DNA of 64,000 nt from AC-32 sp963821495 (GCA_963821495.1 CAWGEA010000003.1:1922001-1986000), one strand, 5' to 3'. Shown: positions 34,373 through 42,459, counted from the first letter of the stretch. A program made the numbers and translations. Notes: generated from the letters alone by a model not told the origin.

Positions 34373-35670
34373 GCTCGGAGAGCGCGGCAATCCACCAGCC
34401 TGGGTTCGGTCGCAGGCGCAGGGCGGCGACCCTTCCCGGCGCATGGCTGTTGTCCGGGGCGATGGTGCTCTCGGGCGTCCTCACGTACGTCTTCCTCATC
34501 CTCGCCGCCCGCCGCCTGGGCCCGGAGGCCTACGGGCAGATCGGTGTCCTCTGGGGCGCGATGTTCATCGTCGCGATCGTGGTCTTCCGCCCGCTGGAAC
34601 AGACGCTCTCGCGGGCGATCGCGGACCGGCTGGCGCGTGGGGAGGAGGTCTCGACCGTGATCCGCTCCGTCGGCCTGATCTGCGCCTCGATCTTCGCAGT
34701 CGGCGCGGTCGTGGCGATCTTCGGGTGGGACCTGATCGCCTCGCGCCTCTTCGGCGGCAGCGACATGCTCACCGCGATGCTCGTGGCCGGCATCGCGGCG
34801 TACGGCTTCTCGTATCTCGTGCGCGGCGTGGTCGGGGGCGTCCGCTGGTTCAACGGCTACGGCCTCGGCCTGATCGCCGACGCTGTCGCACGCCTCGCTC
34901 TGGCGGCGCCTCTGCTCCTCGTCGCCTCCCAGTCGATCGCCGCGGCAGCGCTCGTCGGCGCAGGTCTCGCGGGAGGGCTACTGCCGCTGTGCCTCGGCCG
35001 GCGCCGCCTGCGGGCGGCGTTCGACGGCCGGGGGGGCGAGCGCTTCGAGCTGAGGTCGGCCGTCGCCTTCGCCACGCCAACCGCCGCCATCGCAGCCGCC
35101 GACCAGCTGCTGATCAACGGCGGGCCGCTGCTCGTGATGATGTCCGGCGGCGCGCACAAGACGAAGGCCGCGGGAATCGTGTTTGCGGCCACGATGCTCG
35201 TGCGCGCCCCGGTTTACGTGTTCCAGGGCTTCGCCGCGTCGCTGCTGCCGAACCTGACGCGTCTGCACTCGACGGACGAGCTCGCGGGCTTCCGCCGCGC
35301 GGTGCTGCAGACGGCGGGCTTCCTCCTCGCCGCCGGCGCGGTGATCGTCGCGGGAGCTGCGCTCCTGGGGCCGCAGGCGATGCGGCTCTACGGGAGTGGT
35401 TTCGACAGCACCCGCGGAGACCTCGTGCTGCTCGCCGCCGGAGTGGCCTTCTACCTGATCGCAGCCACGTGCTCCCAGGCGCTCCTGTCGGTCAACGACA
35501 CCGTCGTCGCGGCCGCTGCGTGGACGATCTCGGCGGTGCTGTTCGTCGTCATCTACGCCGTTGGGAGCGGCCGCCAGCTCGAGCGCGTCAGCGTCGCGTT
35601 CGCCTGGGCCACCCTCGCCGCCGCGGTGATGCTCGCGGCGTTTCTCGTCAGAAGGATGCGGCGGCGCTGA
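34369..35670 (+). CDS. Polysaccharide flippase-like membrane protein (MOP superfamily)
   Basis: The 433-residue protein has about 12 membrane helices with the MOP-type start LSGVLTYVFLILAARRLGPEAYGQIGVLW and the later YVFQGFAASLLPNLTRLHS. It is about 100 residues shorter than the flippase at 18128 and only distantly similar, so it may serve a second glycan or a lipid-linked product of the GT2/GT-C operon. GTG 34369 overlaps the end of the giant gene. Confidence 0.8.
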   Translation: MSSESAAIHQPGFGRRRRAATLPGAWLLSGAMVLSGVLTYVFLILAARRLGPEAYGQIGVLWGAMFIVAIVVFRPLEQTLSRAIADRLARGEEVSTVIRSVGLICASIFAVGAVVAIFGWDLIASRLFGGSDMLTAMLVAGIAAYGFSYLVRGVVGGVRWFNGYGLGLIADAVARLALAAPLLLVASQSIAAAALVGAGLAGGLLPLCLGRRRLRAAFDGRGGERFELRSAVAFATPTAAIAAADQLLINGGPLLVMMSGGAHKTKAAGIVFAATMLVRAPVYVFQGFAASLLPNLTRLHSTDELAGFRRAVLQTAGFLLAAGAVIVAGAALLGPQAMRLYGSGFDSTRGDLVLLAAGVAFYLIAATCSQALLSVNDTVVAAAAWTISAVLFVVIYAVGSGRQLERVSVAFAWATLAAAVMLAAFLVRRMRRR

Positions 35671-36713
35671 GACGGCCGATCGGCATCGGCGTTGTCGGGC
35701 TCGACGGCGACGGACCGGCGCTGGCCCAGCAGCTCGACGCGCTGCCCCAGACGGAGCTCCGCTGGCTCTGCGACCCCAGCCCCGAGCTGAGACTGCGGGC
35801 CAAGATCCGCTACAGAGACGCGGAGGTCACGGCGAGCGTCGACGACCTCCTTCAGGACGAGGGGGTCGACGCGGTCGTCCTGGCCGCACCGCCGGCGGCG
35901 CATGCGCCGCTCGTCCGTGGCGCACTCGAGGCCGACAAGCATGTGCTGCTCACGCCCCCGCTCGCGCTCGAGGGGGAGGAGGCCGACGACCTCGTCCACC
36001 GTGCGGAGCTCGGGGACCGTTGCCTGATGATCGCCGAGCCGACGCTCTTCGACCCGGCGGTCCGCAAGCTGAAGGGCATGATCGACGAGGGCGGGCTCGG
36101 AGAGATTTCCTACGTCTACGCAGCGGGCGTCGGGGCTGCCGAGGCACCTGCCGGCGACGGGCTCTGGCGGCTGGTCGGAGGCGGGATCTGCATGCTCCTC
36201 CACGTCGTCGGCGACCAGCCGATCGAGGTGGCCGGTCGGGCAGAGTCCTACCTGGAGGATCACGGGCCGGACATCGTGTTCTGCTTCCTGCGGTTCGCGA
36301 CCGGCATCGCCGCTCACGTGCAGGTTGCGCGCCGCGACGTCGGCTTCCGCCGGCTGACGGTGATCGGCACCGACCGCGTCGCGGTCATCGAGGACGGCCC
36401 CGGGCATGCGCTGACGCTCTACGAGAAGAGCGAACGGATGCACGTCTCCGCGAGCTCGGACGGCGCGGCGTTCCGCGTCGGCGACGTCGTGAAGCCGGAA
36501 CTGCCCGTCGAGGATCCGCTCCGGGCCGAATGCGAGCACTTCGTCGCGGCGGTGCGGGCGAGGGCGCGCCCGATCGCGAGCGGCCGCGAAGCCGCCGCTG
36601 CCGTGCACGTCCTGTCGGCGCTCGAGCGATCGCTCGGCGGCGAGGGCCAGGTCGAGGAGATGCGCGAAGAGGCTGGTGACGGCGCGCGCGTCGTCGAGCT
36701 TCCGCTCGGCTGA
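35667..36713 (+). CDS. Gfo/Idh/MocA-like protein lacking the EKP lysine; likely CTG start
   Basis: The 348-residue protein has the Rossmann start IGIGVVGLDGDG and the overall family layout, but where relatives have EKP it reads HVLLTPPLAL, so the conserved lysine is gone. The usual D-x-x-x-H motif region is also altered (GGGICMLLHVVGD). No ATG, GTG or TTG fits the N-terminus. CTG 35667 lies in a CTGA overlap with the flippase stop, has AGAAGGA 10 bases upstream at 35650-35656, and mirrors the GTGA/ATGA coupling of the neighbours. It may be non-catalytic or use another base. Confidence 0.75.
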   Translation: MRRPIGIGVVGLDGDGPALAQQLDALPQTELRWLCDPSPELRLRAKIRYRDAEVTASVDDLLQDEGVDAVVLAAPPAAHAPLVRGALEADKHVLLTPPLALEGEEADDLVHRAELGDRCLMIAEPTLFDPAVRKLKGMIDEGGLGEISYVYAAGVGAAEAPAGDGLWRLVGGGICMLLHVVGDQPIEVAGRAESYLEDHGPDIVFCFLRFATGIAAHVQVARRDVGFRRLTVIGTDRVAVIEDGPGHALTLYEKSERMHVSASSDGAAFRVGDVVKPELPVEDPLRAECEHFVAAVRARARPIASGREAAAAVHVLSALERSLGGEGQVEEMREEAGDGARVVELPLG

Positions 36714-36975
36714 GAGAGAGCCGGCCACCTCTCGACCAATCGGAGGCGGCCCGCTGCTGGCGTGCTTCTTATCGTGGACCGCGGAAGCCCCGAGCACATC
36801 CCTCGATAGGGGTAAGCGGGCCTCCCCGCTTGGTCTCCGGGGCCGCCCGCTCACCCCGGCGCTGGGTCTTCAGCGGCGCTCGCGGCGCCGCACCAGCCTG
36901 CGCCACCACGCTCCGGTCGCGGCCAACCGGGACGCGCGGCCGGGCAAGCCTACACCCCCTCCGGCCGGGCGCCTA

Positions 36976-36991
36976 CTAGCCGAGCGGCGAG
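36976..36991 (+). promoter_or_regulatory. Recurring palindrome box, copy 5 (CTAGCCG AG CGGCGAG)
   Basis: The box lies 169 bp before the start of the LuxR-type regulator gene at 37160. This placement, together with four copies inside the glycan locus, makes that regulator or the small LuxR-type protein at 20421 a candidate binder, with possible autoregulation. Confidence 0.5.
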
Positions 36992-37016
36992 CCTTTTGGG
37001 CCGTTTTTTGCCCGCA

Positions 37017-37085
37017 TGTGGAAATCAACACGTTGTGGAAAATGCTCGCCGCAGCACTTGTGCAGATTTCACGAGTTTTCCACCC
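37017..37085. promoter_or_regulatory. Cluster of TGTGGAAA-type (DnaA-box-like) sites
   Basis: TGTGGAAAT (37017-37025), TGTGGAAAA (37034-37042) and, inverted, TTTTCCACC (37077-37085) lie in an A+T-rich patch. They differ from the DnaA consensus TGTGGATAA by one to three bases. TGTGGAAAT recurs next to two perfect DnaA boxes at 57105. DnaA binding is a guess; no replication gene is nearby. Confidence 0.35.
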
Positions 37086-37159
37086 CTTTACACACAGACC
37101 CAAGTAGGTTAGAACTTTGGTACAGCTAACCCTGGGTGGGGAGAAAGGCGGCCCTTTCG

Positions 37160-37822
37160 ATGAGCCCCAAAGAAACAACTGCGGTACTGCTAGACCCATA
37201 CCCGCTCTGGCTCGAAGCGCTAGAGCAGGTACTGGCCCGAAACAACGTGGAGGTGGTGGGGCGGACGACTGATCCTGCGCGCGCGGTCTCGCTCGTGGAG
37301 GAGCTTCAGCCGTCGGTCCTTGTCGCCGAGCCGGGTACGGACAACCTCGGAGCGATCCGGGAGGCGTGTGAGCGCGCTCCCGGGTTGAAGGCGATCGTGC
37401 TTTCCTCGACGACCGATCCTGCACACATCGACGCAGCGTTCGCGGCGGGTGCGGTCGCGTACGTCCTCAAGACCGCGCACCAAGACGACATCCGCGTCGC
37501 GATCCGCCAGGCGTTCGAGCATTCGGTATTCGTGCCGGCGCCGACGTACGCCGGCAACGGCGGGGCGGCGACACCCGTTCGAGCGGTGGCGACGGACGCT
37601 GTCGCGGCGCTGACGAAGCGCGAGCTCGAGATCCTCCAGCTCGTCGCGGAGGGGCATTCCAACAGCCAGCTCGCTCGGATCCTCTGGGTGACCGAGCAGA
37701 CGGTGAAATTCCATCTCTCGAACATCTACCGGAAGCTTGACGTCGCGAACCGCACAGAGGCGAGCAGGTGGGCTCAGCTCAACGGCCTGCTCGACACCTC
37801 GGCGCACGTGGCGAGCGTCTAG
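37160..37822 (+). CDS. NarL/LuxR-type response regulator with a degenerate receiver
   Basis: The 220-residue protein has an N-terminal receiver-like domain and a C-terminal LuxR HTH (LTKRELEILQLVAEGHSNSQLARILWVTEQTVKFHLSNIYRKL, from about residue 150). The receiver lacks the acidic pair (VLLDPYPLW in place of a DDH-type motif) and the phosphoacceptor aspartate (SVLVAEPGTD near residue 52-61), while the late lysine in YVLKTA is kept. It is therefore probably phosphorylation-independent. ATG 37160 is preferred over GTG 37136 because GAGAAAGG lies 11 bases upstream. The gene converges on a lone receiver gene. Confidence 0.85.
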   Translation: MSPKETTAVLLDPYPLWLEALEQVLARNNVEVVGRTTDPARAVSLVEELQPSVLVAEPGTDNLGAIREACERAPGLKAIVLSSTTDPAHIDAAFAAGAVAYVLKTAHQDDIRVAIRQAFEHSVFVPAPTYAGNGGAATPVRAVATDAVAALTKRELEILQLVAEGHSNSQLARILWVTEQTVKFHLSNIYRKLDVANRTEASRWAQLNGLLDTSAHVASV

Positions 37823-37848
37823 AGGCCGGAGGAGGACGCGGAGGGCTC

Positions 37849-38268
37849 TTAGAGCGTCGGTATCTCCGCGAACGCCGAGACTACGGCGGAGACCGCGGGG
37901 ATCGCCGTTACGAAGCGCTCCGCGAAGATGTCCTTACGGAGAAAGCCGGCCGCCCCGGCTTCCTCCGCACGGGCGTAGTCGAGCCGCGATTCCGGGCTCG
38001 TCATGATCAAGATGGCCACCGCCGGATCAGCCTCGCGGATGCGACGAGTTGCCTCGACGGAGCCGACACCCGGCAGCTCTGCGTCGATGAGGACGAGGTC
38101 CGGCTGAAGGTCCGCCGCCATCGCGACGAGCTCCACACCATCGGAGGCGCGGCCGACGACCTTGAACCCCTGGCCGTTTCCAAGGTGGCGGCGAAGGCCG
38201 TGGGCGAAGACCTCGTGGCAGTCTCCGAGAACGACTCTTACCGGCGTCGCGAGGGCGGCACGCGCCAT
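37849..38268 (-). CDS. Single-domain response regulator (receiver only)
   Basis: The 139-residue protein is a full receiver fold with VRVVLGDCHEVF at the start, the phosphoacceptor aspartate in LVLIDAELPG and the lysine in GFLRKDIF. It ends before any HTH, so it looks like a NarL-type regulator that lost its output domain. The frame is open further upstream to 38445, but that would run across the tRNA-Pro gene, so ATG 38268 is used. It might act as a phosphate sink or protein-interaction switch for the convergent degenerate regulator. Confidence 0.78.
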   Translation of the reverse strand: MARAALATPVRVVLGDCHEVFAHGLRRHLGNGQGFKVVGRASDGVELVAMAADLQPDLVLIDAELPGVGSVEATRRIREADPAVAILIMTSPESRLDYARAEEAGAAGFLRKDIFAERFVTAIPAVSAVVSAFAEIPTL

Positions 38269-38385
38269 TCCCGCGACTATAACGTGCCTTCGTGCCGGCT
38301 TCCGCTGCTCGGGAGGCCAGGATCTGATGTCAACACGCCCGGTGGGCGATCCCGGTGCCCGCGCCGCGCTAGACTGAGCCGCCGA

Positions 38386-38460
38386 CGGGGCGTGGCGCAG
38401 CCTGGTTAGCGCGCTAGTCTGGGGGACTAGAGGTCCCGAGTTCAAATCTCGGCGCCCCGA
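38386..38460 (+). tRNA. tRNA-Pro (anticodon GGG)
   Basis: The acceptor stem CGGGGCG (38386-38392) pairs with CGCCCCG (38453-38459), with discriminator A at 38460. The anticodon stem CTAGT/ACTAG encloses the loop CTGGGGG, giving anticodon GGG. The T arm holds GTTCAAATC. CCA is not encoded. The 3' part doubles as the integration site of the element to the right, so the present 3' end was supplied by the element. Confidence 0.95.
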
Positions 38461-38461
38461 T
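38419..38461 (+). repeat. Left attachment site (43-bp direct repeat, in the tRNA)
   Basis: This copy covers the anticodon loop to the 3' end of tRNA-Pro plus one base (starts CTGGGGGACTAG, ends GCGCCCCGAT). It is identical to 48998-49040. Sequence diverges on both sides of the repeat. Confidence 0.93.
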
Positions 38462-38480
38462 TAGAAAGACGACCGCGACG

Positions 38481-38500
38481 GTGCCCAATAGGTGCCTAAA
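38481..38500 (+). repeat. Left arm-type repeat pair
   Basis: GTGCCCAAT and GTGCCTAAA stand 11 bases apart (start to start), 20 bp inside the left attachment core. The same pair with the same spacing occurs inside the right end at 48859-48878. This is the pattern expected for arm-type binding sites of a tyrosine integrase. The second half overlaps the last codons of the integrase gene. Confidence 0.6.
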
Positions 38501-39606
38501 CGGTCGCATCTGCTGCCTCCCCATCTGTCGCTAGGTAAAGGTCTAGTGTCTGCCGCGTCCGGTCGAGCGCGTCGGGGAGCAGGTGCCCGTAGCACTTGTC
38601 GATCTGTTCGACGCTCGTGCCCATGAAGCGCGCGAGCTCGAACAGGGAGACGCCGGCGGCGATCCCGAAGGTGGCGAAGGTATGCCGCAGGGCGTAGGGC
38701 GAGCGGTGAACAAGGCCGGCGGCTTTGACGGCCGGCGTCCACTCGTCTGATCGCCAGGCGTGCAGGTTCAGGTGCCCGCCTCGCTCGCCAGGGAACAGCA
38801 GACGGGTATCGAGCCGCGGCGGTAGCGCGTCGAGCGCCTGGGCCGCTCTCAGGGGCAGCGGGACGGTGCGAAGCGAGCGCGACTGCTTGCCGTAGAGCTT
38901 GACCTGTCCGTCCGTGAACACGCGGCGGATGTGAACCACGCCGGCCGCGCGGTCGACGTCGCCGCGCTCGAGCGCGAGCCACTCCTCCGGTCGCAAACCG
39001 GTCAGTGCCACGAACACCGGCAGCGGCCCGAACTGCGGGCTCAACTCCTCGCCCACGGCCTCGATCTCGGCCAGCGATGCGAAGGCGGGAACCTCCCGGC
39101 GCTTCGGCTCGGGGTTCGGTACGAGTACGGCCGGGTTCTCGTCCAGCAGCTTCGCCCTCACCGCGTAGTGGAGCACTTGCCTCAGCGCCTTGTGGATCGC
39201 CCAGGCCGAGCGTTCCGGCAGCCGCCGCCGCCAGGTGCCGATCTCGGTCAGCGTCAGGCGGTTGAGCGGCAGATCCTTCCAGCCGCCCTGCCCGTCGAGC
39301 TTCGGCCCCTCCGTGGCGTAGCGCAGGCGCGCGGTCAACGTCTTGATCGTGTTCCCCTCGGCGTTGTGCTGGCCGAGGTATTCGTCCACGAGCTCACCCA
39401 ACGTCGGCATCGCACGGCGGCGTAGGGCAGCAGGGGTCGCCGCGCCGCAGCGCCGCGATCTCGTCCGCCTTGTTCTCGACCCACTCGCGGGCAGCGGTTT
39501 TCGTCTCGAAGCCACCCTGGAAGCCTCGGGCACCGTTCTCGTCGTAGTAGCGCGCGGCCCATCGGCTGCCCCGCTTGACGACTGAGCCTCGCTGGCTAGC
39601 TGGCAT
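38496..39606 (-). pseudogene. int: Tyrosine integrase, interrupted by a frameshift
   Basis: The N-terminal part starts at ATG 39606 (MPASQRGSVVKRGSRW, the arm-binding domain) and runs out of frame at 39394. The C-terminal part continues in another frame from about 39432 and holds the core-binding domain and the catalytic domain: TGLRPEEW (first Arg), YALRHTFATF (H-x-x-R region with Tyr in place of the first His) and the nucleophile in DKCYGHL. The switch is at GAC CCC TGC (39433-39436, four C on the coding strand), consistent with one inserted C. Joined, the protein would be about 370 residues, a normal length. Decay, sequencing error and CCC-T +1 slippage are all possible. Confidence 0.85.
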
Positions 39607-39720
39607 CGTCGCCTTCCTCTCTACGCGATGCCGCGAGGCAGGCCGATTGCGCCGGCCGCCTCGCGGCTCGCGAATCGTGACATCTGCTGAGGATGCGTGG
39701 CGCAATCACGCATACCTCGA

Positions 39721-39921
39721 TCATAGGACCTTGTCCGGCTCACGTCTAGCGGGCTGGCGCCGCTCCTCGAGCCACGCCTCGACCTCGTTCGCGCGGAAGC
39801 GCAGACGGCCTCCGATCTTGAACACCGGCAGCTTCCCGGCCTCGGCCCAGTCGACCACCGTCGAAGCCGAGAAGCCGAGCAGCTGCCCGACCTCGCGGGC
39901 CCTGAGCAGCCGTTCGGTCAC
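39721..39921 (-). CDS. xis: Excisionase-type winged HTH protein
   Basis: The 66-residue protein is a compact MerR/excisionase HTH: LLRAREVGQLLGFSASTVVDWAEAGKLPVFKIGGRLRFRANEVEAWL. This is the standard fold of small excision factors next to actinobacterial integrase genes. It overlaps the upstream 58-residue gene by a GTGA. It likely bends attachment-site DNA to favour excision. Confidence 0.87.
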   Translation of the reverse strand: MTERLLRAREVGQLLGFSASTVVDWAEAGKLPVFKIGGRLRFRANEVEAWLEERRQPARREPDKVL

Positions 39922-40094
39922 GCTGCTCGCGCCTTCGGCTTCGCCCGGTCGCGATTCCGGATAAGCCAGTGCTCATAGGCCGGTAGCCAGCGCTCCTCGA
40001 TCGCCCGGACGTGGTCGCGGAACGCGTCCGTCCCCTTCGCGGTGAAGGCGGCGCAGAACATCTCCCACAACTCGCGTTCATCGGCCTCGGTCAC
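39918..40094 (-). CDS. Small protein of 58 residues in the integration operon
   Basis: The reading frame starts at GTG 40092-40094, inside the stop of the ATPase gene, and its own stop overlaps the excisionase start, both as GTGA. This double coupling is strong evidence of a real gene. The product is acidic at the start and basic at the end (TEADERELWEMFCAAF to RNRDRAKPKARAA), probably helical, and resembles no family I recognise. Its fixed place between ATPase and excisionase suggests a role in replication or excision. Confidence 0.7.
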   Translation of the reverse strand: MTEADERELWEMFCAAFTAKGTDAFRDHVRAIEERWLPAYEHWLIRNRDRAKPKARAA

Positions 40095-41403
40095 AACTCG
40101 CCCTGCTCGTGGCGACGGCGGATCTCAGCGAGCGAGGCCGAGCCGAGTTCGGTGATCTCGGGCTCTGAAAGTAGCCCTCCAGTCGCGCCAGGTACCTTCT
40201 CCCCAAGTCTTGGCGCGACTGGTGCGGGAGCATCGTGCAAACCGCTTGTTTGAGCCAGATCCCCAGTCGCGCCAACTTTCGGGGACATACCTGGCGCGAC
40301 TGCGGATGGCGCGACTGGCAGGCGCCACCAGGTCGAGGCGGGGAAGCCCCGGCGCTCGTATTCGACGCCGAGATCCTTCGCGGCCCGCTGCAAGGTGCGG
40401 TCGTTGATGTTGACGCTCTCCGTCAATTGCTTGACGGCAGCACCGTCGTGCCAGTCGCCGTCCGCGAGGATCACCGCCAGCACGTCCTCGGCGCGCACGG
40501 TCTTCTCGGCGCCCGAGTGCTTGGCGAGCACCTCGTTGCGGTCGACGTCGTCGGCAACCTCCACGAACGTCATCCGTGAGGTCTCGATCGGCTCGCCCGT
40601 CTCGGGATCACGCGTCTCCGGCAGCACGATCCCCTCGAGCCGGTGGCGCTCGACCGGGATCAGCCGGCCCCAGTTCGCCTTCCTCTGTGCGATCAGGCGT
40701 GAGTCCTCGCCGTGCTCGGGATCCTCGGTGACGAGCACCACCGAGCGCGAGGCGTTCCAGAAGGCGGCGCTGTTCGCAACCCGCAGGTAGGCATCCTTCT
40801 CGGCGCCTTGTTCAGGTGGCCGACCAGCGCGACGGCGCAGGTCTCGTCTTCGCTCAACTGCGCGAGCCCGCCGAGCACGTGACGCACCGCCTGGTCCTTG
40901 TGCGCGTCGAGGCTCGTCTCGATCGCCGCCACGATCGGATCGACCACGATCAGCTTCGCGCGGGCCTCCTGCACGGCTTCGCGGAGCAGGAGCAGGTCGC
41001 GCGGGAGCTGCAGCATGTCGATCGCCTCGGCCTCGAAGCGGATCTCATGGACACGGTCGAGGTCGGCCTGCGCTGCCTCGAGCCGAGGGCGCAAGACCTC
41101 GGCGGCTGGATCCTCGAAGCTGACGATGATCGTGTCTGCGGGCTCGCCCAGCAGGTCGCCGCGCGAGGTTGCAGCCGCCACGCCGAGCAGGTAGGTGCTC
41201 TTGCCGAGCCCGCCGACGCCTGCGACCAGGGTCAGCGTCCGAAGCGGGATCATGCCGCGCACGAGCCAGCGCACCTGCTGGCGGATGACGCTCGACAGCG
41301 GGCGTAGACGTGACGGGGCGCTCGCGCCGTTGCGACGCGCATCCTCTTCTAGTACTAGAACGTCGTCCGCATTCACCAGAGCCGGATGCCGCTGCGGATT
41401 CAC
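40091..41403 (-). pseudogene. RepA/DnaB-like AAA ATPase (primase-helicase type), frameshifted
   Basis: The first part (GTG 41401-41403) has the Walker A GVGGLGKSTYLLGVAA, a Walker B-like AKLIVVDPIV and the VALVGHLNKAP motif of hexameric RepA-like ATPases. The frame breaks just after that motif, near 40799-40803. The second part continues in another frame with SVVLVTEDPEHGEDSRLIAQRKANWG and a C-terminal winged-helix-like region, ending at 40091. One missing base explains the break. Intact, it would be about 437 residues and would unwind or load at the element's origin. The break probably prevents autonomous replication. Confidence 0.8.
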
Positions 41404-41639
41404 GTCGACGCCTCCTCGAGCGTCAGCTGCTCGTCTGGGGTGGCGATGCCCTGTTGTTCGAGAGCTCCGGCGCAGTCCTCACAGAGGTGAGCATCTGGCC
41501 AGCCGAGGACCGTCCCGCACGACTCGTCATCGCAGGGAATCGAGCGCAGGAGATAGCTCCCTCCTGGATGCCTGTTAGCCTTCTTGGGAACGATGTTGTT
41601 GTTGGGGAGCCGCCTTATGGGGCGGTTTTCCGCGTTCAA
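41400..41639 (-). CDS. Small zinc-ribbon-like protein
   Basis: The 79-residue protein has cysteine pairs in IPCDDESCG and HLCEDCAG, suggesting one zinc site in the middle. The last 15 residues are acidic. It starts within the stop of the HTH gene (ATGA) and ends in the ATPase start (GTGA), so it belongs to the same operon. Its function is unknown; a DNA- or protein-binding accessory of replication is plausible. Confidence 0.7.
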   Translation of the reverse strand: MNAENRPIRRLPNNNIVPKKANRHPGGSYLLRSIPCDDESCGTVLGWPDAHLCEDCAGALEQQGIATPDEQLTLEEAST

Positions 41640-41833
41640 GGAGCCCTGCCCTCTCGAATCAGCGCCTCAATGTCGGCCCGTCGAAACCGTGGTCGGCCGA
41701 GTCCCGCAATCCAGACGGGCTCGAGCGATCCGGCCGCGATCAGGCGCCGCAAAGACTGGCGCGAGATTCCGAGCAGGTTGGCGCTTTCAAGCTGTGTGAG
41801 GAGCGCCGGCCTCTCTTTCGAAATGGCCTTCAT
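41636..41833 (-). CDS. Small MerR/excisionase-like HTH regulator
   Basis: The 65-residue protein carries LTQLESANLLGISRQSLRRLIAAGSLEPVWIAGLGRPRFRRADIEALI, a one-wing HTH like that of the excisionase at 39721 but with a different recognition helix. It is first in the minus-strand operon and has an inverted repeat 77 bp upstream (41910-41926), so it is a good candidate for the element's own control protein. Confidence 0.8.
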   Translation of the reverse strand: MKAISKERPALLTQLESANLLGISRQSLRRLIAAGSLEPVWIAGLGRPRFRRADIEALIREGRAP

Positions 41834-41909
41834 GTCAAGTTCTTCGGCCAGTCCGGTTCCAAAACGGGCCGCTGGCGGCTATCGCTGACCAATGGCGGCT
41901 CAACAATTC

Positions 41910-41926
41910 GTCCGCAAATTGCGGAC
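41910..41926. promoter_or_regulatory. Palindromic operator GTCCGCAA-A-TTGCGGAC
   Basis: This is a perfect 8+1+8 inverted repeat in the 242-bp gap upstream of the element's HTH operon and of the 71-residue gene at 42076. Its 13-bp core CCGCAAATTGCGG is repeated exactly in the rpoD leader at 57130-57142. It is most likely a dimeric repressor site. Confidence 0.6.
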
Positions 41927-42075
41927 TATTCAGGTCAGAGAGGCGACACGCCCCCGGAGATCGTCCAGGGCCGGCCGTCGTTGGCGCGGAACCGCAGCCC
42001 ATAGGAGCACGTCACCGTGAGTCGATATGCTCCGGGCCGGCCGTCCGGCCCCAGGCGGATCGGAGGGGATGCTGG

Positions 42076-42291
42076 ATGGCTGGATTCCTGTTCAGGCTCG
42101 AGTTCGCGGACGGTGCGCCGGCCGAGCCGCCGACTATTGAGGTCGCCGTACCGACGTTGCGCGTCGGTGACTCGGTTCCGCTCGGCGAGCGAATGCTTCG
42201 GGTGATCGTCACGCGGGACGACGACGCAGATCAGCCGCCGGTGCTGATCGTGGAGGACATGTCCAAAGGAGCGTCTGGCGACGCGGCCTGA
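42076..42291 (+). CDS. Small hypothetical protein of 71 residues
   Basis: The protein starts MAGFLFRLEFADG and is predicted all-beta, with LRVGDSVPLGERMLRVIVT and the proline-bearing DDDADQPPVLIVED. The frame has consistent GC-rich third positions. A short DNA copy of the ADQPPVLI segment recurs at 43103-43128 without a clear gene, suggesting a former paralogue. No family is recognised. Confidence 0.6.
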   Translation: MAGFLFRLEFADGAPAEPPTIEVAVPTLRVGDSVPLGERMLRVIVTRDDDADQPPVLIVEDMSKGASGDAA

Positions 42292-42459
42292 GGTTCGGGG
42301 GTTCACGACGGGCCGGGGTGCCGTGTACGCGAGTGCCACCACCGACCGGGCGGGAGTGACCATCGACCGGGACATCGGGGTTCATTTCTTGACTGACCCT
42401 CGACCCGTCTGAGAGTATCGGCACAAGCTGGCATCGACAGGATCGGGGGTGGTCTCGGT

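Larger units (their letters stand above)
36714..37159. other. 446-bp intergenic region before the LuxR-type regulator
   Basis: No gene is visible. The left half is GC-rich, with a small hairpin (AAGCGGG-CCTC-CCCGCTT type near 36812-36832). The right half, from 36990, is distinctly A+T-rich for this genome and holds one recurring palindrome box, three TGTGGAAAN-like sites and an AGAAAGG ribosome-binding site. It looks like a long regulatory leader. Confidence 0.6.

Noticed and set aside
32447..34444. 665-codon open frame on the minus strand
   Set aside because: Antisense to the DUF4082/Big_5 repeats; its repeats mirror those of the real gene and it has no domain.
36720..36970. Riboswitch in the leader of the LuxR-type regulator gene
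   Set aside because: Small hairpins exist but no known aptamer signature (for example c-di-GMP or c-di-AMP types) could be recognised.
37849..38445. Longer form of the single-domain response regulator starting at 38445
   Set aside because: The extension would be transcribed antisense through the tRNA-Pro gene and reads as low-complexity; the receiver begins naturally at 38268.
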